A stretch of 64,000 bases of DNA from Brachionus plicatilis (GCA_010279815.1 QEOQ01000253.1:645977-709976); one strand, 5' to 3'. Shown: positions 46,371 to 58,560, numbered from the stretch's first letter. Translations and numbers: made by a program. The notes: generated by a model from the sequence alone, not told the origin.

Positions 46371-47640
46371 ATGTTTCTCCATCATTTAATCCACAAAATA
46401 TCAAATTCAAATTCGAATATTTTTAATCTGAATGAATCATTCGATCCCACAATTGATTATGGCGGAATCGACTATATCCAAAATGATCTAGTACTTTACA
46501 TAGCTTTTTTAGCCTTAACTTTTTTTGGAATTATTTTTGGCTTCTTGGGTAATAATTAATTTAAAAGCTTAATGATATTTTGTTTTATATTTTTTCAATT
46601 TTAATTTAGGTAACATGCTCACAATATTGGCAATAATATTTAACAAAGAACTTAATGCACCGAATTATTGGATCATTGTTAACCTAAGCATTGCCGATTT
46701 ACACATAAGTTCACTGATCAACAGTTTTAATGCAATCGGTAGTTATAAAAAAATATAAAAAATTTTATTCTAATAAACTTTAATCAGGAGTTTTGGCTGG
46801 AGAAGACTTTTTTCTCAACCGAAAACCATTGTGTACAATTATTGGATTTTTGTGCTTAATATTTTGTGGCTCTTCTCTTCTAAACATTGCTCTATTGGCA
46901 CTAAATCGGTAATTTTTTATCAAACAATTAAAAAAATAATAACAATTTTTATTCAATAAAATTATTGTAAATTTAGATACATCAAAATATGTCACGATCA
47001 TTTGTATTCAAAAATTTTCAGCAAAAAAAAAACAATGTTTCTTTGTATTTTGCCATGGCTTGGTGGAATAGCTCTCGGAACACCGAATCTTTCGGGTAGA
47101 GCCTTTTTTTTATCTATTTATCTATTTAATAAAAATAAAACTAAACAAAATTAAGGATGGGGAGGCTATGACTATGACAAAAAAGTTTTATCCTGTATGA
47201 CCGATAGAACCCAGAGTCAAGAATTCGGGTTCTTTTATATATTTTGCTATGTGTTGACGCCATGCATTTGCATTTTTGTTTGCTACTTAAAAATATTTTT
47301 TTTTGTATCAAAATATAGTGGAAAAATTGGCTGTAATTCCCATAAAAAGCAAATTCAGCTTGCCAAGAGCCTTTTTGCTTCATTTATTACCTATTTTTTT
47401 TGCTGGATGCCTTTTGGTTTTATCTACATAATCGACCATAGTGATATGCTTCATCCCGCAGCTATGGTTATTACAACTGCTTTTGCTCATATTAACTCCT
47501 CAGTTAATGCCTTTTATTATGCCTATTTTAGTTCGACATTGCGACGAGGCTTTTACAATTTTATTGTTTCAGTGTTGCCTTACAATTTTAATTTAGTCAA
47601 TAGCTCTAAAAATTCCCACACGTCTCATGCAAGAAACTAA
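46371..47640 (+). CDS. Melatonin-receptor-like GPCR, copy 1
   Basis: Class A G-protein-coupled receptor, five exons with matching phases: 46371-46548, 46610-46738, 46788-46908, 46977-47095 and 47156-47640, totalling 343 aa. Evidence: TM1 with GN at the exon 1/2 joint, TM2 LSIAD, TM3 beginning LCTIIGFLC and ending ALNRYIKICH, where NRY replaces DRY as in melatonin receptors, then LGTPNLSG and YDYDKKVLSC (second disulfide Cys, compare LPNL...YDP...YSC of melatonin receptors), TM6 FFCWMPFG, and TM7 NSSVNAFYYAYF, where NAxxY replaces NPxxY, also a melatonin receptor trait. The C-terminal tail is short (about 35 aa). Ligand is inferred only. TTTTTAG precedes the ATG by six bases, suggesting a 5' UTR intron or trans-splice site. 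Confidence 0.82.
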
Positions 47641-47800
47641 CTGGAGATTAATATATAATTAACTTTTTTTAAAAAGAACTTTTGTGAACAATTTCTTGAG
47701 AAAATGTATGAGTAGAATTGTGCTTATCCAATATCAATAAAAATTCACAATTCTGCCCAGAAAAAAAAATACCATAACTAATAAATTCTTCACAATTAAG

Positions 47801-48156
47801 GGGGTTGTGAAGTTCATTTCAATTCGATCGTTTCAATTCAGAAAAATTTTAATTACTTTTTTACTATAAGGAATAATTTAATTCTGTAAAATGCTTAATG
47901 TTTAAGCAACTTTGCTTAATCCGAAAATATATGTCTGCAAAAACTCTGCAATATACTTGCACAGTTTATTAGAATACTTTTTAATGGCGTGCAAAATGCA
48001 GAAAATTGCATAGTATTTTGCAGACCTTTTTTGCTGCATTAAGCAAATTTGCTTATAATTAAGCATTTTATAGAACTAAAATATCTTTTTTAGTAAAAAA
48101 GTTATTCAAGTTTTTCTGAATTGAAAAGATCGAATTGAAACGAACTTCACAACCCC
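47801..48156. mobile_element. MITE with 9-bp target duplication (Mutator-like)
   Basis: Terminal inverted repeats start GGGGTTGTGAAGTTC, extend almost 50 bp with two or three mismatches, and continue imperfectly to about 100 bp. The element is flanked on both sides by ACAATTAAG (47792-47800 and 48157-48165), a perfect 9-bp duplication. Long TIRs plus 9-bp duplications are the usual signature of Mutator-like elements. There is no ORF. Confidence 0.85.
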
Positions 48157-48369
48157 ACAATTAAGAATTTTGAAATAAATCAAGAGTTAATCAAAATTCA
48201 AATTCTAAAGTTATTATGGTTAAAAATAATTGATACTTTGGTTTCATTTAAGATAAAAATTTTGAAAAAAAAATATCCAAAAATGTTAGGTAATGACAAA
48301 ATTTAAATCATAATCAATCAATTTCTCCTATAAAAAGGAATAAAAAAACTAAAAAACTATCTAAATATC

Positions 48370-48460
48370 TTAAAAAATCCAAGTTCTGACTTGACTTAAA
48401 AAAATACAACTTTAAGTCCAATTACAGACTTGACTTTAACATTTGTAGCGTCAATTATTA
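48370..48460. repeat. AAGTC-rich repeat, partial copy
   Basis: Clustered words (AAGTTCTGACTTGACTTAA, AAGTCCAATTACAGACTTGA) match the interior of the AAGTC family. The terminal repeats are not seen. Confidence 0.45.
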
Positions 48461-48767
48461 TTTTTTAGCCTTTAAAAAAAAACCTATTAAAGCGAATATG
48501 AAAGAAATAATTTTAAATATTATGCCAGTATTAAGTTTTTTAGGATATACAGCAACTTCAACCAAAGATTCGAATTAACAGAAAATTTTATAATTTTAAA
48601 AAGAAAAAATATTTAAAATACAAAATTTTTTGTTTGAAAGAATTTTCTGGTTTTTATTAAAATTAGTTAAAATTTCTAAAAAAATTCGGTGAAAATTTTT
48701 GAATTATTTAAATATTGAAAATTTTACTGTACACATTTTAAATTTTTTTCTAAATTTGTAAAATTTT

Positions 48768-51700
48768 TTAAAATTTTGTTATTTCCACTTTTTCTTCTAT
48801 TTCTTTGTCACCTATTTGATGGTTTTTCAAAATAAATGTTAACCACCATCTTTGATTTTTGTTTTTATTTTCTTTACTGTGACTAGCTCCATAAACCATA
48901 TAAATTGTAAATCCTTGTTTAAAATTAATTCAATAAAATAATGTAATAATTCTCATTTATTTTTTTTTGTTACCTAGGATGAACCAAATTAGAAATCTAA
49001 ACCATGTTATCAATGACAGAGTAGTCATTAGATAGATATTTATCATTGAACTTAGTATCGGAGTTAATGGAACCAAGGGAGCCTAATTAAAATTATAATT
49101 ATTTTATTAGGTTATTTATTAACTTATTACCTGAAATGTTTGTATGAGAGTATTTTGTGGTTGTCTCCAGATTATTAAACCAAGTAAGAAGACATTAAAA
49201 AATAAAATCACAATCACTGAATCAACGAATCTTCCAAAATTTACATAATTCGAAATTACAATGCTTACAATAATTAGATGAATCACTAAAATTAAAAAAA
49301 CAAGTTAAAAAATAACTGAAGCATTTAAATATTACGTATTAAAAAAGTCAAATAATTGACTAACAAAGAACTTGAACGACTCGGCGTTTTGTTTGTAGGT
49401 GAAAATAAGTGCCTTAAAAAATTATCATCTGAATCATCGACTTCTAAATCAATTACTTGACCAGGATCTTTTTTGCTCATTAATTTAACTTTTTCATTTA
49501 CATCTTCCTCCGGTTTGTATCTAAAAAGCGTATTTTAATTAATTTTATGATTTATAAATTTAATAAAGCATTATCACAATATTTAAATATAATTCTTAAA
49601 AACTTAAAAATATATTACAAATCGAGAATTAAAATAAATTTTTAATCTGATCCAAAAATTAATTGTTGAGAATTTTAAGTTAATCATATATTTTTATTGA
49701 GGCATTCTAAAAAGTCCAAAATGCATTTGAAGATTCTTCTGTTTATTGAACTAAAATTTTTTTCAGAAAAAAACTAAAAGGTTCTATGTTTTCAAGATTT
49801 TGAAGAAACATCTAGAATAGGTAACTAATTATACAGTAATTAAATTGTGTTAAATGTAAATTTTTTTTTTATTAATATTAAATCTATTTATTAATCTCTT
49901 TTACAATAGATGTAAAAATGTCTGTTGTATTTAAGGATCAAATTTTTCATAACCAATATCTTTTAATTTTTCTATTTATCTACGCCAAATCTAGCTATGT
50001 AGAAAATAAAATAGAAAATCAAATTAAAAGAGATAAATAATAAGAAAAATAATAAGTCAATAAATTTTAATATATTTCAATAACTCATTAATCAGTTCAT
50101 TTGTACCAAAATAAGCTAAAAACTTTTTAGCTTATTAGCTTATTTTAGCTTATTTAAGTTCAAAAAAGTGAATTTATTTTTGGTCACCAAAAATAAATTC
50201 ACTTTTTTGAACTTAACCTGCATTTTTATTTTGTATTCAAAAATTTTATAAAAAAATGTCAGCGTTGACAGGCCGAGCCGTGGTGTCATTGGCGGTTACC
50301 TACTCTTAGCTATCAATACGGAAAGGAATTTCTGGTTGAAATGACAAAATACTTAAAAGATTAATCAAAATTAAAGCAAAATAAGCTTTGTGGATTTTTG
50401 TCAATATTAACAAAAATTAGTATAATGGGCAAAATTTTTTTGAAGCGCTTTTTTATCAAATTTTCTGTGGTTATCTTAAGTAACAGCTTTGGTTTCATTT
50501 GTCACTTAGTAAAATTTGATTCAAGACGCTTCAAAAATATTTTTTCACGAGAAAAAATGACAACTTGTGTATTTAATGCAGGAAAATTCACAAATCCACA
50601 TAAATCATTTTTACAAAATTTTTATAAATCGATTAATTAAATGAGACCACGACTCCGTTAAAGCAATTATTTCAATTTTTAATTTCAAAAAGTTCACTTT
50701 ACCTTAAAATAAGGACACACAGTGAAACGAGTGTATATGCGATTAAAGTTCCTATTGACATCATCTCCACTAATTCATTAAGATCAAAAATAGCAGCAAA
50801 AAATCCTACATAAAGAAATAATTAAAGAGAAAATAAAAAATAAAAATCTATTTTAAATTACCTGCACACAAACCAGAAAAAATGCTTGCAATATACGGTG
50901 TATGAAACTTTGGCAAAATTTTCGCGAAAACACTGAATAATAATCCATCTGATGCCATACTGTAAATAATTCTGGGCATCGGAAACATTCCAGCATAAAG
51001 ACATGTACTTAGACTGAGAATAGCTCCGAATGAAACAAAATTTTTGGCCCATTCCAGGTTGGCATACTCAAATGCATGAGGTAAAGGAGTATCTGAATCA
51101 ATGACGTAATAAGGAACCATTAATGTAATAACAAATGAAATTCCGCAATAAAGAGCAGCTGTTGTTAACAAAGTAATTAAGATCCCTAGAGGCATGTTTC
51201 TCTTAGGATTTTTTAGTTCTTCACCTGTCGAGGCAATAGCATCAAAGCCGATAAATGCATAAAAACATTTAGCAGCTCCTGTTATCAAACCACTAATTCC
51301 AAAAGGCATGAAACCACCATTTCCACATCTTGAGGAACTAAAACATGTTTGATTTTCTCCAAAGCTATCAATCCAACTCAAATTCTAAATGATTTAAAAA
51401 AATTTTTTTAAAAAATATTTTTTCTTAAAAAAAAATTAAGTTTATATACCTTTGGATCTGTTGTCCAATTTCTTGAATCAATTTTTGTCATCCCAGTAAT
51501 GATTATAAGTGATAAAATTGTAATATTGATCAAGGTAAAAATCTTATTCATCAATGCTGATTCTTTAACACCTACAAGCATAATGCAAGTCGCTATCACC
51601 ACTAAACCAAAAGCTACCAAATCAGGGTACGGACCCAAAAATGGAGAATTAATTGGAAGAGTAGCTGATAAAAATGCCTGTATTTTTCGTCCAGTTATTT

Positions 51701-52220
51701 TATCAATATATTGTGATAAAGCATTTGAAACACTTGCTGTGCCGATAATGTATTCTAGTATTAAATCCCAGCCTTAACAAAAAATATAATAATTTAATCA
51801 TTAATGTTTGTAATGCATTGTTTAAACAGAAATTTAAAAAATAATTTGGTTTTTATAAATTTTGGTCATATTACCCATCATAAAAGCTACAAATTCTCCA
51901 ATTGTAACGTAAATGTATGCATAAGCAGATCCAGATTTTGGAACACGAGCACCAAGCTCGGCGTAAGAAAGACCGGACAAAAATGTAGCTATGCCAGCTA
52001 TTATGAAAGAGATCATGATACTTGGACCGGAATATTTAGCGATCACAGATCCAGCTAAAACGTAAATGCCAGAGCCTAAAGTAGACGAAATTCCTATAGC
52101 AGATATATCTGTTAATCCAAGCACTCGAGAAAGACCTTTGCTGTTGCCGTTTTGTTCTTCATTATTAATTGGTTTTTTACGGTATAGAAAATTAAAGTCA
52201 AAAATTTTGCTCAAAGTCAT
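48768..52220 (-). CDS. SLC7A: Cationic amino acid transporter (SLC7A1-4 type)
   Basis: Plasma-membrane APC-superfamily transporter for arginine/lysine-type substrates. Eight exons with matching phases: 52220-51875, 51772-51450, 51384-50862, 50805-50703, 49520-49336, 49285-49131, 49082-48974 and 48913-48768, totalling 1890 nt and 629 aa, the usual CAT length. Motifs: [15 protein letters not shown] in TM1, [19 protein letters not shown] in TM2-3, [37 protein letters not shown] in TM6, [14 protein letters not shown], and the extra C-terminal helices after a cytoplasmic loop ([11 protein letters not shown]) that separate 14-helix CATs from 12-helix LAT light chains. The 1.2-kb intron 4 contains a 63-bp near-perfect palindrome. 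Substrate preference among CAT paralogues cannot be told from here. Confidence 0.94.
50154..50216. repeat. 63-bp near-perfect palindrome
   Basis: Thirty-one base pairs on each side of a single central C at 50185 are perfectly complementary, including AAGTTCAAAAAAGTGAATTT and its inverse. It lies in intron 4 of the transporter gene and would form a hairpin in either strand. Confidence 0.9.
50398..50640 (+). other. Open frame of 80 codons inside a transporter intron, doubtful
   Basis: The ORF is antisense to the transporter, has a hydrophobic stretch around residues 20-35 and matches nothing I know. A putative SINE-like stretch with GGCCGAGCCGTGGTGTCATT lies just upstream (50266-50330). Probably not a gene. 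Confidence 0.15.
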
Positions 52221-53253
52221 TTAGAAAAGAGATTTGTAATTTTTTTTAGACAATTATTCCTAGTTGAGCTCTTTTTGTAAGTTCTGTACACTAGTTTGAT
52301 TAAACAACTATGAAAATTTTAAATTTATTTCAATTTTTTGTTTTTTTTTTCAAATTTTCGTTTTTTGAAAATACATGCTTTATGCATAAAATTTTTTGTA
52401 TTGAACTTACTTTATTGAAAAAGATTTAAAAAAATAAAATCTGTAATAACAGTCTGCATACAATAGCCCTTGTAAATAAAAAGTAAGCTGAAAGGGACTT
52501 AACCGACCATTACAATCTGCACGGGATCTAACCCATACTAATAATAAAAATAAAAATACAAAATAAAATTTTTTTTAAAGATTCAAACCAAAATTTGATT
52601 GAATATACATTTTTGCAGAAGTTTGTTTCGGATTGTGTAATTTTTTGTAATTTTTCAACCAAATAAAATTTAAACAAAGATCAGTCCCGGGATTTTAATT
52701 TAAGTGTCTTCTAATTAAAATAATTCTTAAAATTAATTTCAAATTTAAACTTTATTAATTTTCGGCCTATATTTTACTCAGTACCTATTTATATTTTATG
52801 TAGTACCAAATAAAATTTGATTCAAAACCAAATTTACTTGTACTAAAAATAATTAAATAATACCTAATACTATTTTTTTGTACCTAATTAGGTACAACTA
52901 TGTTAGTTAGTACCAAAATTTATTTCAATTAAACCAAAAATTAATTCATTATTATTAGTTATCACTTTATGTATCACCTCTTGATAAAAACATATTTGTT
53001 TATAAGTCTGAGTTCATAAGTCTAAGAATGGAATAATAGTATTTGTAATTGTTGGTTTTGGCAAAAAATTACAGTGGCTTTTAATTTGAATATTTGTGAT
53101 TTCCCCGAAGTTGATTTGAAAATTGAAGACAATCATAAAAGCGGACGCACAAATATTTATTTATTTATATGAATTTAATTAACCTCCTTCAGGAGAGGTA
53201 AAAATAAAAATTAGAAGAAGAGAGTATAAAAAAATAAAAAAATTATACAAACA
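52221..53253. other. Upstream of the transporter; retroposon tail at 52489-52560
   Basis: No gene. AGCTGAAAGGGACTTAACCG and the later ACCATTACAATCTGCACGGG are followed by AAT/AAAT-type repeats, in the same order as the blocks at 3144 and 33086. Confidence 0.45.
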
Positions 53254-53886
53254 GCGGTTCTAATAAAAACGTAACGCCAGCGATCCGGCCGACCGGCCAA
53301 CGGTAACTTTGGCGTCCCAACACGTCCGAACCGTCCGACCTTACTAGCCGGCCGACTTAAGCGTCCTTGCCGGCCGACCTAGGCAACCTAGCCGGCCGAT
53401 CTTTGATCATCTCATATTTTGTTTAAATAATTTATATTAATAAATTAAAATTTATGGTCCAAATTAAATTATCTTATAAAATTTATTTTTCCCGAATAAA
53501 AATTATTTTTTTTTTTTAAATTTACCAAAAAAATTTTCATAACTTTAATGGTCTTACAGAAGCGAGTGAAAAAATTTTTTTAAACTTTTTATCTGCATTA
53601 GACACTCTTTGTTGTTTGGTAAAAACAAATTTTTTTATTTACTTTTTCTTTTAGGCAAATTTAAAGAAAAAAATTTTATTTGGGTAAAATAAATTTAAGA
53701 AAATTTAATATGAACCATAAATTTTAATTTATTAATATAAATTATTTAAAAAAAAAAATAGACTGGACGGGTCGGCAAGGACGCCTAGGTCGGCCGGTTC
53801 GGAGCCGCAAACAGGCCGGGACGGACGGCCGCCCTGGCCGCTGTTTGGTCGCGGCTTTTTTTGCGTTACGTTTTTATTAAAACCGC
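53254..53886. mobile_element. GC-rich-ended foldback element, 633 bp
   Basis: The termini GCGGTTCTAATAAAAACG and CGTTTTTATTAAAACCGC are inverted repeats with one mismatch. Next to each end lie GC-rich stretches of about 120 bp built from repeated GCCGGCCGAC/GGTCGGCCGG words. The centre is A/T-rich and its flanks are again inverted (AATTTATATTAATAAATTAA near 53427 and its complement near 53720). No ORF. Composition is sharply unlike the rest of the window. Confidence 0.8.
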
Positions 53887-53983
53887 AGTATATATAAAAA
53901 TATATAAAAATATTACAATTGTAAGAAAATGAAGGGGAAAATAGTTTTTTTTTAACTTAGTGGACCTCAAGTTATGAAATTCA

Positions 53984-55215
53984 TCAAGACCTTATTAATT
54001 CATTTAAAAATATACGATAATCTTTAAATCTTATATTTTCTAGACACATTTTGTTAGAGTCAGAAATGCCATCACTGATGAAAAAATGCTCCTTTAACTC
54101 CTTTTTATACTTACTTATATTACTTAAAAGAAAAAGAAAAAATACATTATAATGCTTAATCAAGACTTGAATATCCGTTTCAAAAGAGTTATTTGACTTT
54201 GATGGACAGAGAGTTACGTTTTGTTTAATGCACTCAAAAATACTAGATGCTAATGAGTTAAATCTTATCGTCTCAATAAATGATAGTTAAGAAAAAACAA
54301 AAATTTGATCAAATTTTAAAATCTTAAGAACTTTTAAGACTCCCGACATGTGGCAAGTATAACGAAGGCTGAACATTTGTCTTATAAAATTGTTTTGGTC
54401 AATATTTGATGTATTAATCGTTGTTTTATTAAGTGTTACTATTCCCAGACCATTCGTAAATTGTGATAAACAATAAGTTTTATCTATAAAGGCTTTGAGT
54501 GATGGAGTCATTATACTAATTTTCCCAATTAAGAAGAAGGATGAGAAAAATGATTTTTGAACCTTTTTAAATTTAAATAATGATATTCTATTAAAGTCAA
54601 GATCTGAATGTAAATTAAAACCCAAGTATTTGAGTTCCTCAACTTTGTTTAATTTAAGATTATTTAGATAAAAATCATTTCTAAATAAAAGATGACCAAA
54701 ATCAATTATGTTTGACTTTTTAGGATTAAATTTTAGTCTCCATTTAGTATCAAAATTCCCACAAATATCTAATAAAGACTGTAAGTGTGAATCGACTGGG
54801 CTTGTGAGCATGATATCGTCAGCGTCAACAAATACGGATACATTTAAGTTGTTTAAAATGGCCCCTTAGATAAACTAATAAACTGATTCTAACTAACTTT
54901 TAAAAGATTAGGAGAATGATAAAGAATAAGTTTTTCAAAAATTTGAGCTAAGCAGTAAGATATTGAAATAGTTCTTATGTTATTTAGATCTGCATATCGA
55001 GATATTTGTGCATTTTTGTTTTTTTTAATTTATTAAAACAATCGACTTAGAGTCTTTCAAAATGAACATTTTAAAAGGAAAAATCTTAAAATATTCAGAA
55101 AATTATTTAGACGAGGAAAGGATAGAATCGTAGGCAACACTCGCCTTTAGGTTTATAGCATCACAACTTCCTGTTATGAGTTCCTGAATATGAGTTTCTT
55201 CCATGTTGTCAAATA
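53984..55215 (-). pseudogene. LINE ORF2 remnant, related to the 14-18 kb element
   Basis: Reading on the minus strand: a pre-RT segment (ETHIQELITGSC, about 55200), RT fingers (ISYCLAQIFEKLIL, about 54960), a deletion, then the catalytic region as VDADDIM (about 54820), WRLKFNPKKSNIIDFG, VEELKYLGFNL, a thumb, an in-frame stop near 54287, and about 100 more codons ending SNKMCLENIRFKDYRI and LNELIRS at 53984. The layout and several motifs follow the intact LINE, including the C-terminal part, but sequence identity is low, so it is another family of the same clade. Confidence 0.82.
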
Positions 55216-55861
55216 ATAAAAAAATTAATTTTTTTATTAATATTATTGGCTTATGTGTGCTTTTTTCTATCAATTTCCTTACTTAATTTATTTTTTGAAC
55301 CTAAAAGCTTTCGAACTACATTCCATTTATTTTAATAAAAACCAACTGACCCGCGGTCATTACACCGATCAGCCAACATTTAATCTAGTTATTTTTTTTT
55401 TTATAATTAAATAAAAGCTCAAAAAATGTCAAAATTTAGAATTGTCTTCTAATAAAACTAACTAAAACGTTTTTAAGTACAAACGTTTTGCTCGAATTTA
55501 ACTATATCTCAACACTGTAAATTATTAGACATGTGCGATTTAAGAAGAAACTTTGAATTATATTATTGTTTTTCTTGTTTTCTTTTTTTCCTAATTTTTT
55601 TACTAATTTTTTTATTTGTTCAGGCTAGAAGTGGTCAATTATTAATATAGTTATTATTTTGGTATTTCTTTTTTATTTATATTTTTGTCATAACCGCGAC
55701 GTTTTATAAGTTTTACAACGCATTTGGGTATGATGCGTCGATGTACTTAAAAAAAAATCAAAATCAAAATCTAAAAAAAAAAAAAAATGGAAGTGATCTA
55801 AAAGCTCATTATTAGGAATATTCCTAACTATTCTAATGAGCGGTATTTATTCTTTACCTTA
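55216..55861. other. A/T-rich DNA, nothing recognised
   Basis: No ORF or repeat boundary that I can support. Confidence 0.5.
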
Positions 55862-55867
55862 CTAAAA

Positions 55868-56400
55868 AGCAGGTGTAGGGAACTGGAGCTGTCGATGCCC
55901 CTTTATGCCTACGAAGTCCACACTATGGACGGCTACCGTGTACGGGTATACTTTGAGCGCCTTGACGACAACGAAGTGCTCCTGAACCAACGCATGTACT
56001 TTGAGAAGAACCCACTTCTCTTCGAAGTACACCGAGTGGCCGTGATTGACCCGGAGTACATGGCAGGTTGGTTGCGGCGACGTCGTCCTCAACTGCTTAG
56101 GAGTCAGGATGAATGAACACAGGACCAACCGAGTCAAATCTCATCTCGAGGAAAACAACAGCACCAGCCAGGGCAGCTTGAGCCAGAGCCAACACAAAAG
56201 AGAGAGCTCAACCTCGTGATTGCTGAGCCGACCCCCGACCTTGAAGAGTAAACGCGGAGGGATGTAACCGCGAGCTGTATAAATGTAGCTTGCGCTCATT
56301 AAAAAAATTTAGTTAAAAAAAGAATAAAGAAGTTGAACAAAATTAGTTTATATTCTCCTCCTCTTCCCCCATACCAGATGTATTCACGAAAAATGAATAA
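55868..56400 (+). mobile_element. LTR-retrotransposon 3' end (pol tail, PPT and partial LTR)
   Basis: A G+C-normal island. The frame 55895-56116 (73 aa, MPLYAYEVHTMDGYRVRVYF) looks like the end of a retrotransposon polyprotein. After about 140 bp a purine tract CGCGGAGGGA (56253-56262) precedes TGTAACCGCGAGC, the order expected for a polypurine tract and the TG start of a 3' LTR. A TATAAA at about 56279 and AATAAAG near 56322 fit an LTR promoter and poly(A) site. The rest of the element and the right LTR border are not identified. Ty3-type is likely but not shown. Confidence 0.5.
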
Positions 56401-57180
56401 ACTGAGAAACCAATCCAACTTCCTATTATCAAACACAATTTTTTGAGACTTAAATAAAGAATGAAGTATAATTTCTAATAAAAGTACGATTCTTTTTTAA
56501 TAAAGTTTAAATAACAAAATACCCTTTTAAAGTTGACAAGACTTAAAGAATCATTGTTATTTTTGATAAATTATATTAAAATACAGGCTTTTAAATTAAA
56601 AATTGAAAGTTAATAAAATTATCCTAGTAATATTATGCATTTTTTAACAAAAAAAAATTTTGATAGCTCGATTTTTTCTATAGATGATGGTTTTTTAAAT
56701 GATGAATCTCAAATGATCAAGTATTTTTTAAATACAAAAATTTAATTTTCTAAACATTTTTAACTCCGGTTAATAAATTTTATAACATTTAACATTGGTC
56801 AGCAAATTTTGGATGGGCATAACGATAATTCTATAAAAAATAACCTTACTTTTTTAGATTTTAACTTTGTTAAGCTAGAACTTAATGATTTAATTCCAAT
56901 TTTGATGTAATAACAATGAACCTACCCAATGCTGTATGAGTAAAGTCATTCTTAGTTTTCACATTGAATTTAACCATGGAAATAAAAATAAAAATGGATC
57001 ATATTGGAATTTATAATTGAGCAGTTTAACTGGATCTAAACTGAATTTTAAATAAAATAATAAATTAGCATATGGCTTACTAGCAAACGGATTAAAAGTA
57101 AAAGTATTTTCCTAAAAAATCAACTCCTTCAAAATCTGAGTTTAAAAAACTATTAAATGACAAAATGACAAAACCCGGCT
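56401..57180. other. A/T-rich DNA, nothing recognised
   Basis: No supported gene or repeat. Confidence 0.5.
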
Positions 57181-58560
57181 AATTAGAATTCACGATAACT
57201 CGCAACCGACCACATCGTCTTCCAAGAGGCTATTCCTGCGTACTTGCTGTAGCCGTTTACATTCCAGAATTCAATGTATCGCGTCTTCGTAGCTCGACCA
57301 GTCAATTGTGTCATGCGCTTGAAGAACCAGTCACAAAGTGCTCGAGCAACAACAAGCCTCTTATATTCATCGCTGGTGATTTCAATGGAGCAGACGTTTG
57401 ACCACTTTGCACCAAGTTCTACTTATGTCAAATCAATCGTGAACCAACTAGAGCTGCAAAATGACTCGACATAATTCTCTCCAATGCCCAGACTGTTACA
57501 TCTCCGAGACACGTAACCCACTGGGTCCACCAACCAGCTCTCCCCAGTTTTTCAACTTACCTGACGAGGCTAGTACAAAATCCGAAAACAACGAACCGAG
57601 CTGCAGCGATCACCGAATCGTCCTGGCCGTTGCCCCAAAACACCTTTATTCGGCAACCAGACCTTCCGAACAAAAAATTTTAGTCCGATGAGGTCAACTT
57701 CGCGACACAGTTACTGCAATACGACAGCTTGACAACAATGCCCTTCTCGCTGACATTGAAACAGACCCACACAGCTCCATCAACCGATTCATGCAAGCCA
57801 TTCGTACAAGACCTTCACCAGCCATTGCGAATCGTTAAGACTAAGGGTGACCAAGAGTGGATGAATGTCGAAATCAAGCAGCTGATCCGCGAACGCCAGC
57901 GTCTACACTCTGCAGGTGAACACAACCTACGTGATCAACTTGCTCTTCGCATTGTAGGTTTAATCGCCACCCGCAAAGCTACCTTATACTTCTACCGCGA
58001 GAAGTATACGAGGAGTAAAGCCGGCATGTGGGAACATGCAAACAAGTTACGCAAGCCACCAACCACTCTCCCACCTGATCCTGAGTATAGCAAACGACTA
58101 AACGAGCAGTTCTCGGATACTTTTTGGCAAGGAATGACTCAAGCTAACATATCACGCTTTATTCGTCGCGATGCCTGAACAAGCAATTTGGCTTCTTAAC
58201 TGGTAGAAGCGCCACCGATGCATTGATTATGGTATTAGATGAACGGGGAAAAGCTATAGACAGTGGGGACCAGAAGGTGATAGGAATTTTCTTCGACTTC
58301 GCCAAGGCATTCGTAGTTGACCATGAGCGACTCATTATCATTATCATAAACACTCAATAGAATTCTGGCTGACCCAAACCATCCCATCACGTCATGTCAA
58401 CCACGCAACCTTCGCTTGAACGCACGCTTCCCTTTCCAAACAAGAAAAGCAAACAAGGCTGCTTATCGCAACAGCTTCTTACAAAAGTTCCTTCGAAAAC
58501 TTCGCAACGATTACAACAGCCAAAACGGGAGAGCTCTATCTTGTTTAATCATATAACTAG
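57181..58560 (+). pseudogene. Degenerate LINE (endonuclease to RT) remnant
   Basis: Several frames must be followed. About 57236-57400 encodes an endonuclease part with VAVYIPEF and IFIAGDFNG. A middle frame at 57729-58178 holds the linker before RT (EWMNVEIKQLIRERQRLH, YFYREKYTRSKAGMWE). About 58180-58330 has the first RT motif (GIFFDFAKAF, VDHERLI). About 58370-58530 resembles the C-terminal end of CR1/L2-type elements. Most of the RT domain is deleted and stops interrupt all frames. G+C is higher than in the neighbours, as for the LTR piece upstream. Confidence 0.8.

Noticed and set aside
46371..47640. Opsin identity for the GPCR
   Set aside because: TM7 lacks the retinal-binding lysine; NRY and NAxxY point to melatonin-type receptors.
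50256..50335. tRNA-like or SINE head with GGCCGAGCC
   Set aside because: No cloverleaf can be folded, and the similarity with 4045-4125 is limited to about nine bases; kept only as a remark.
51499..52058. Plus-strand ORFs of 84-92 aa
   Set aside because: Complements of transporter exons 1 and 2.
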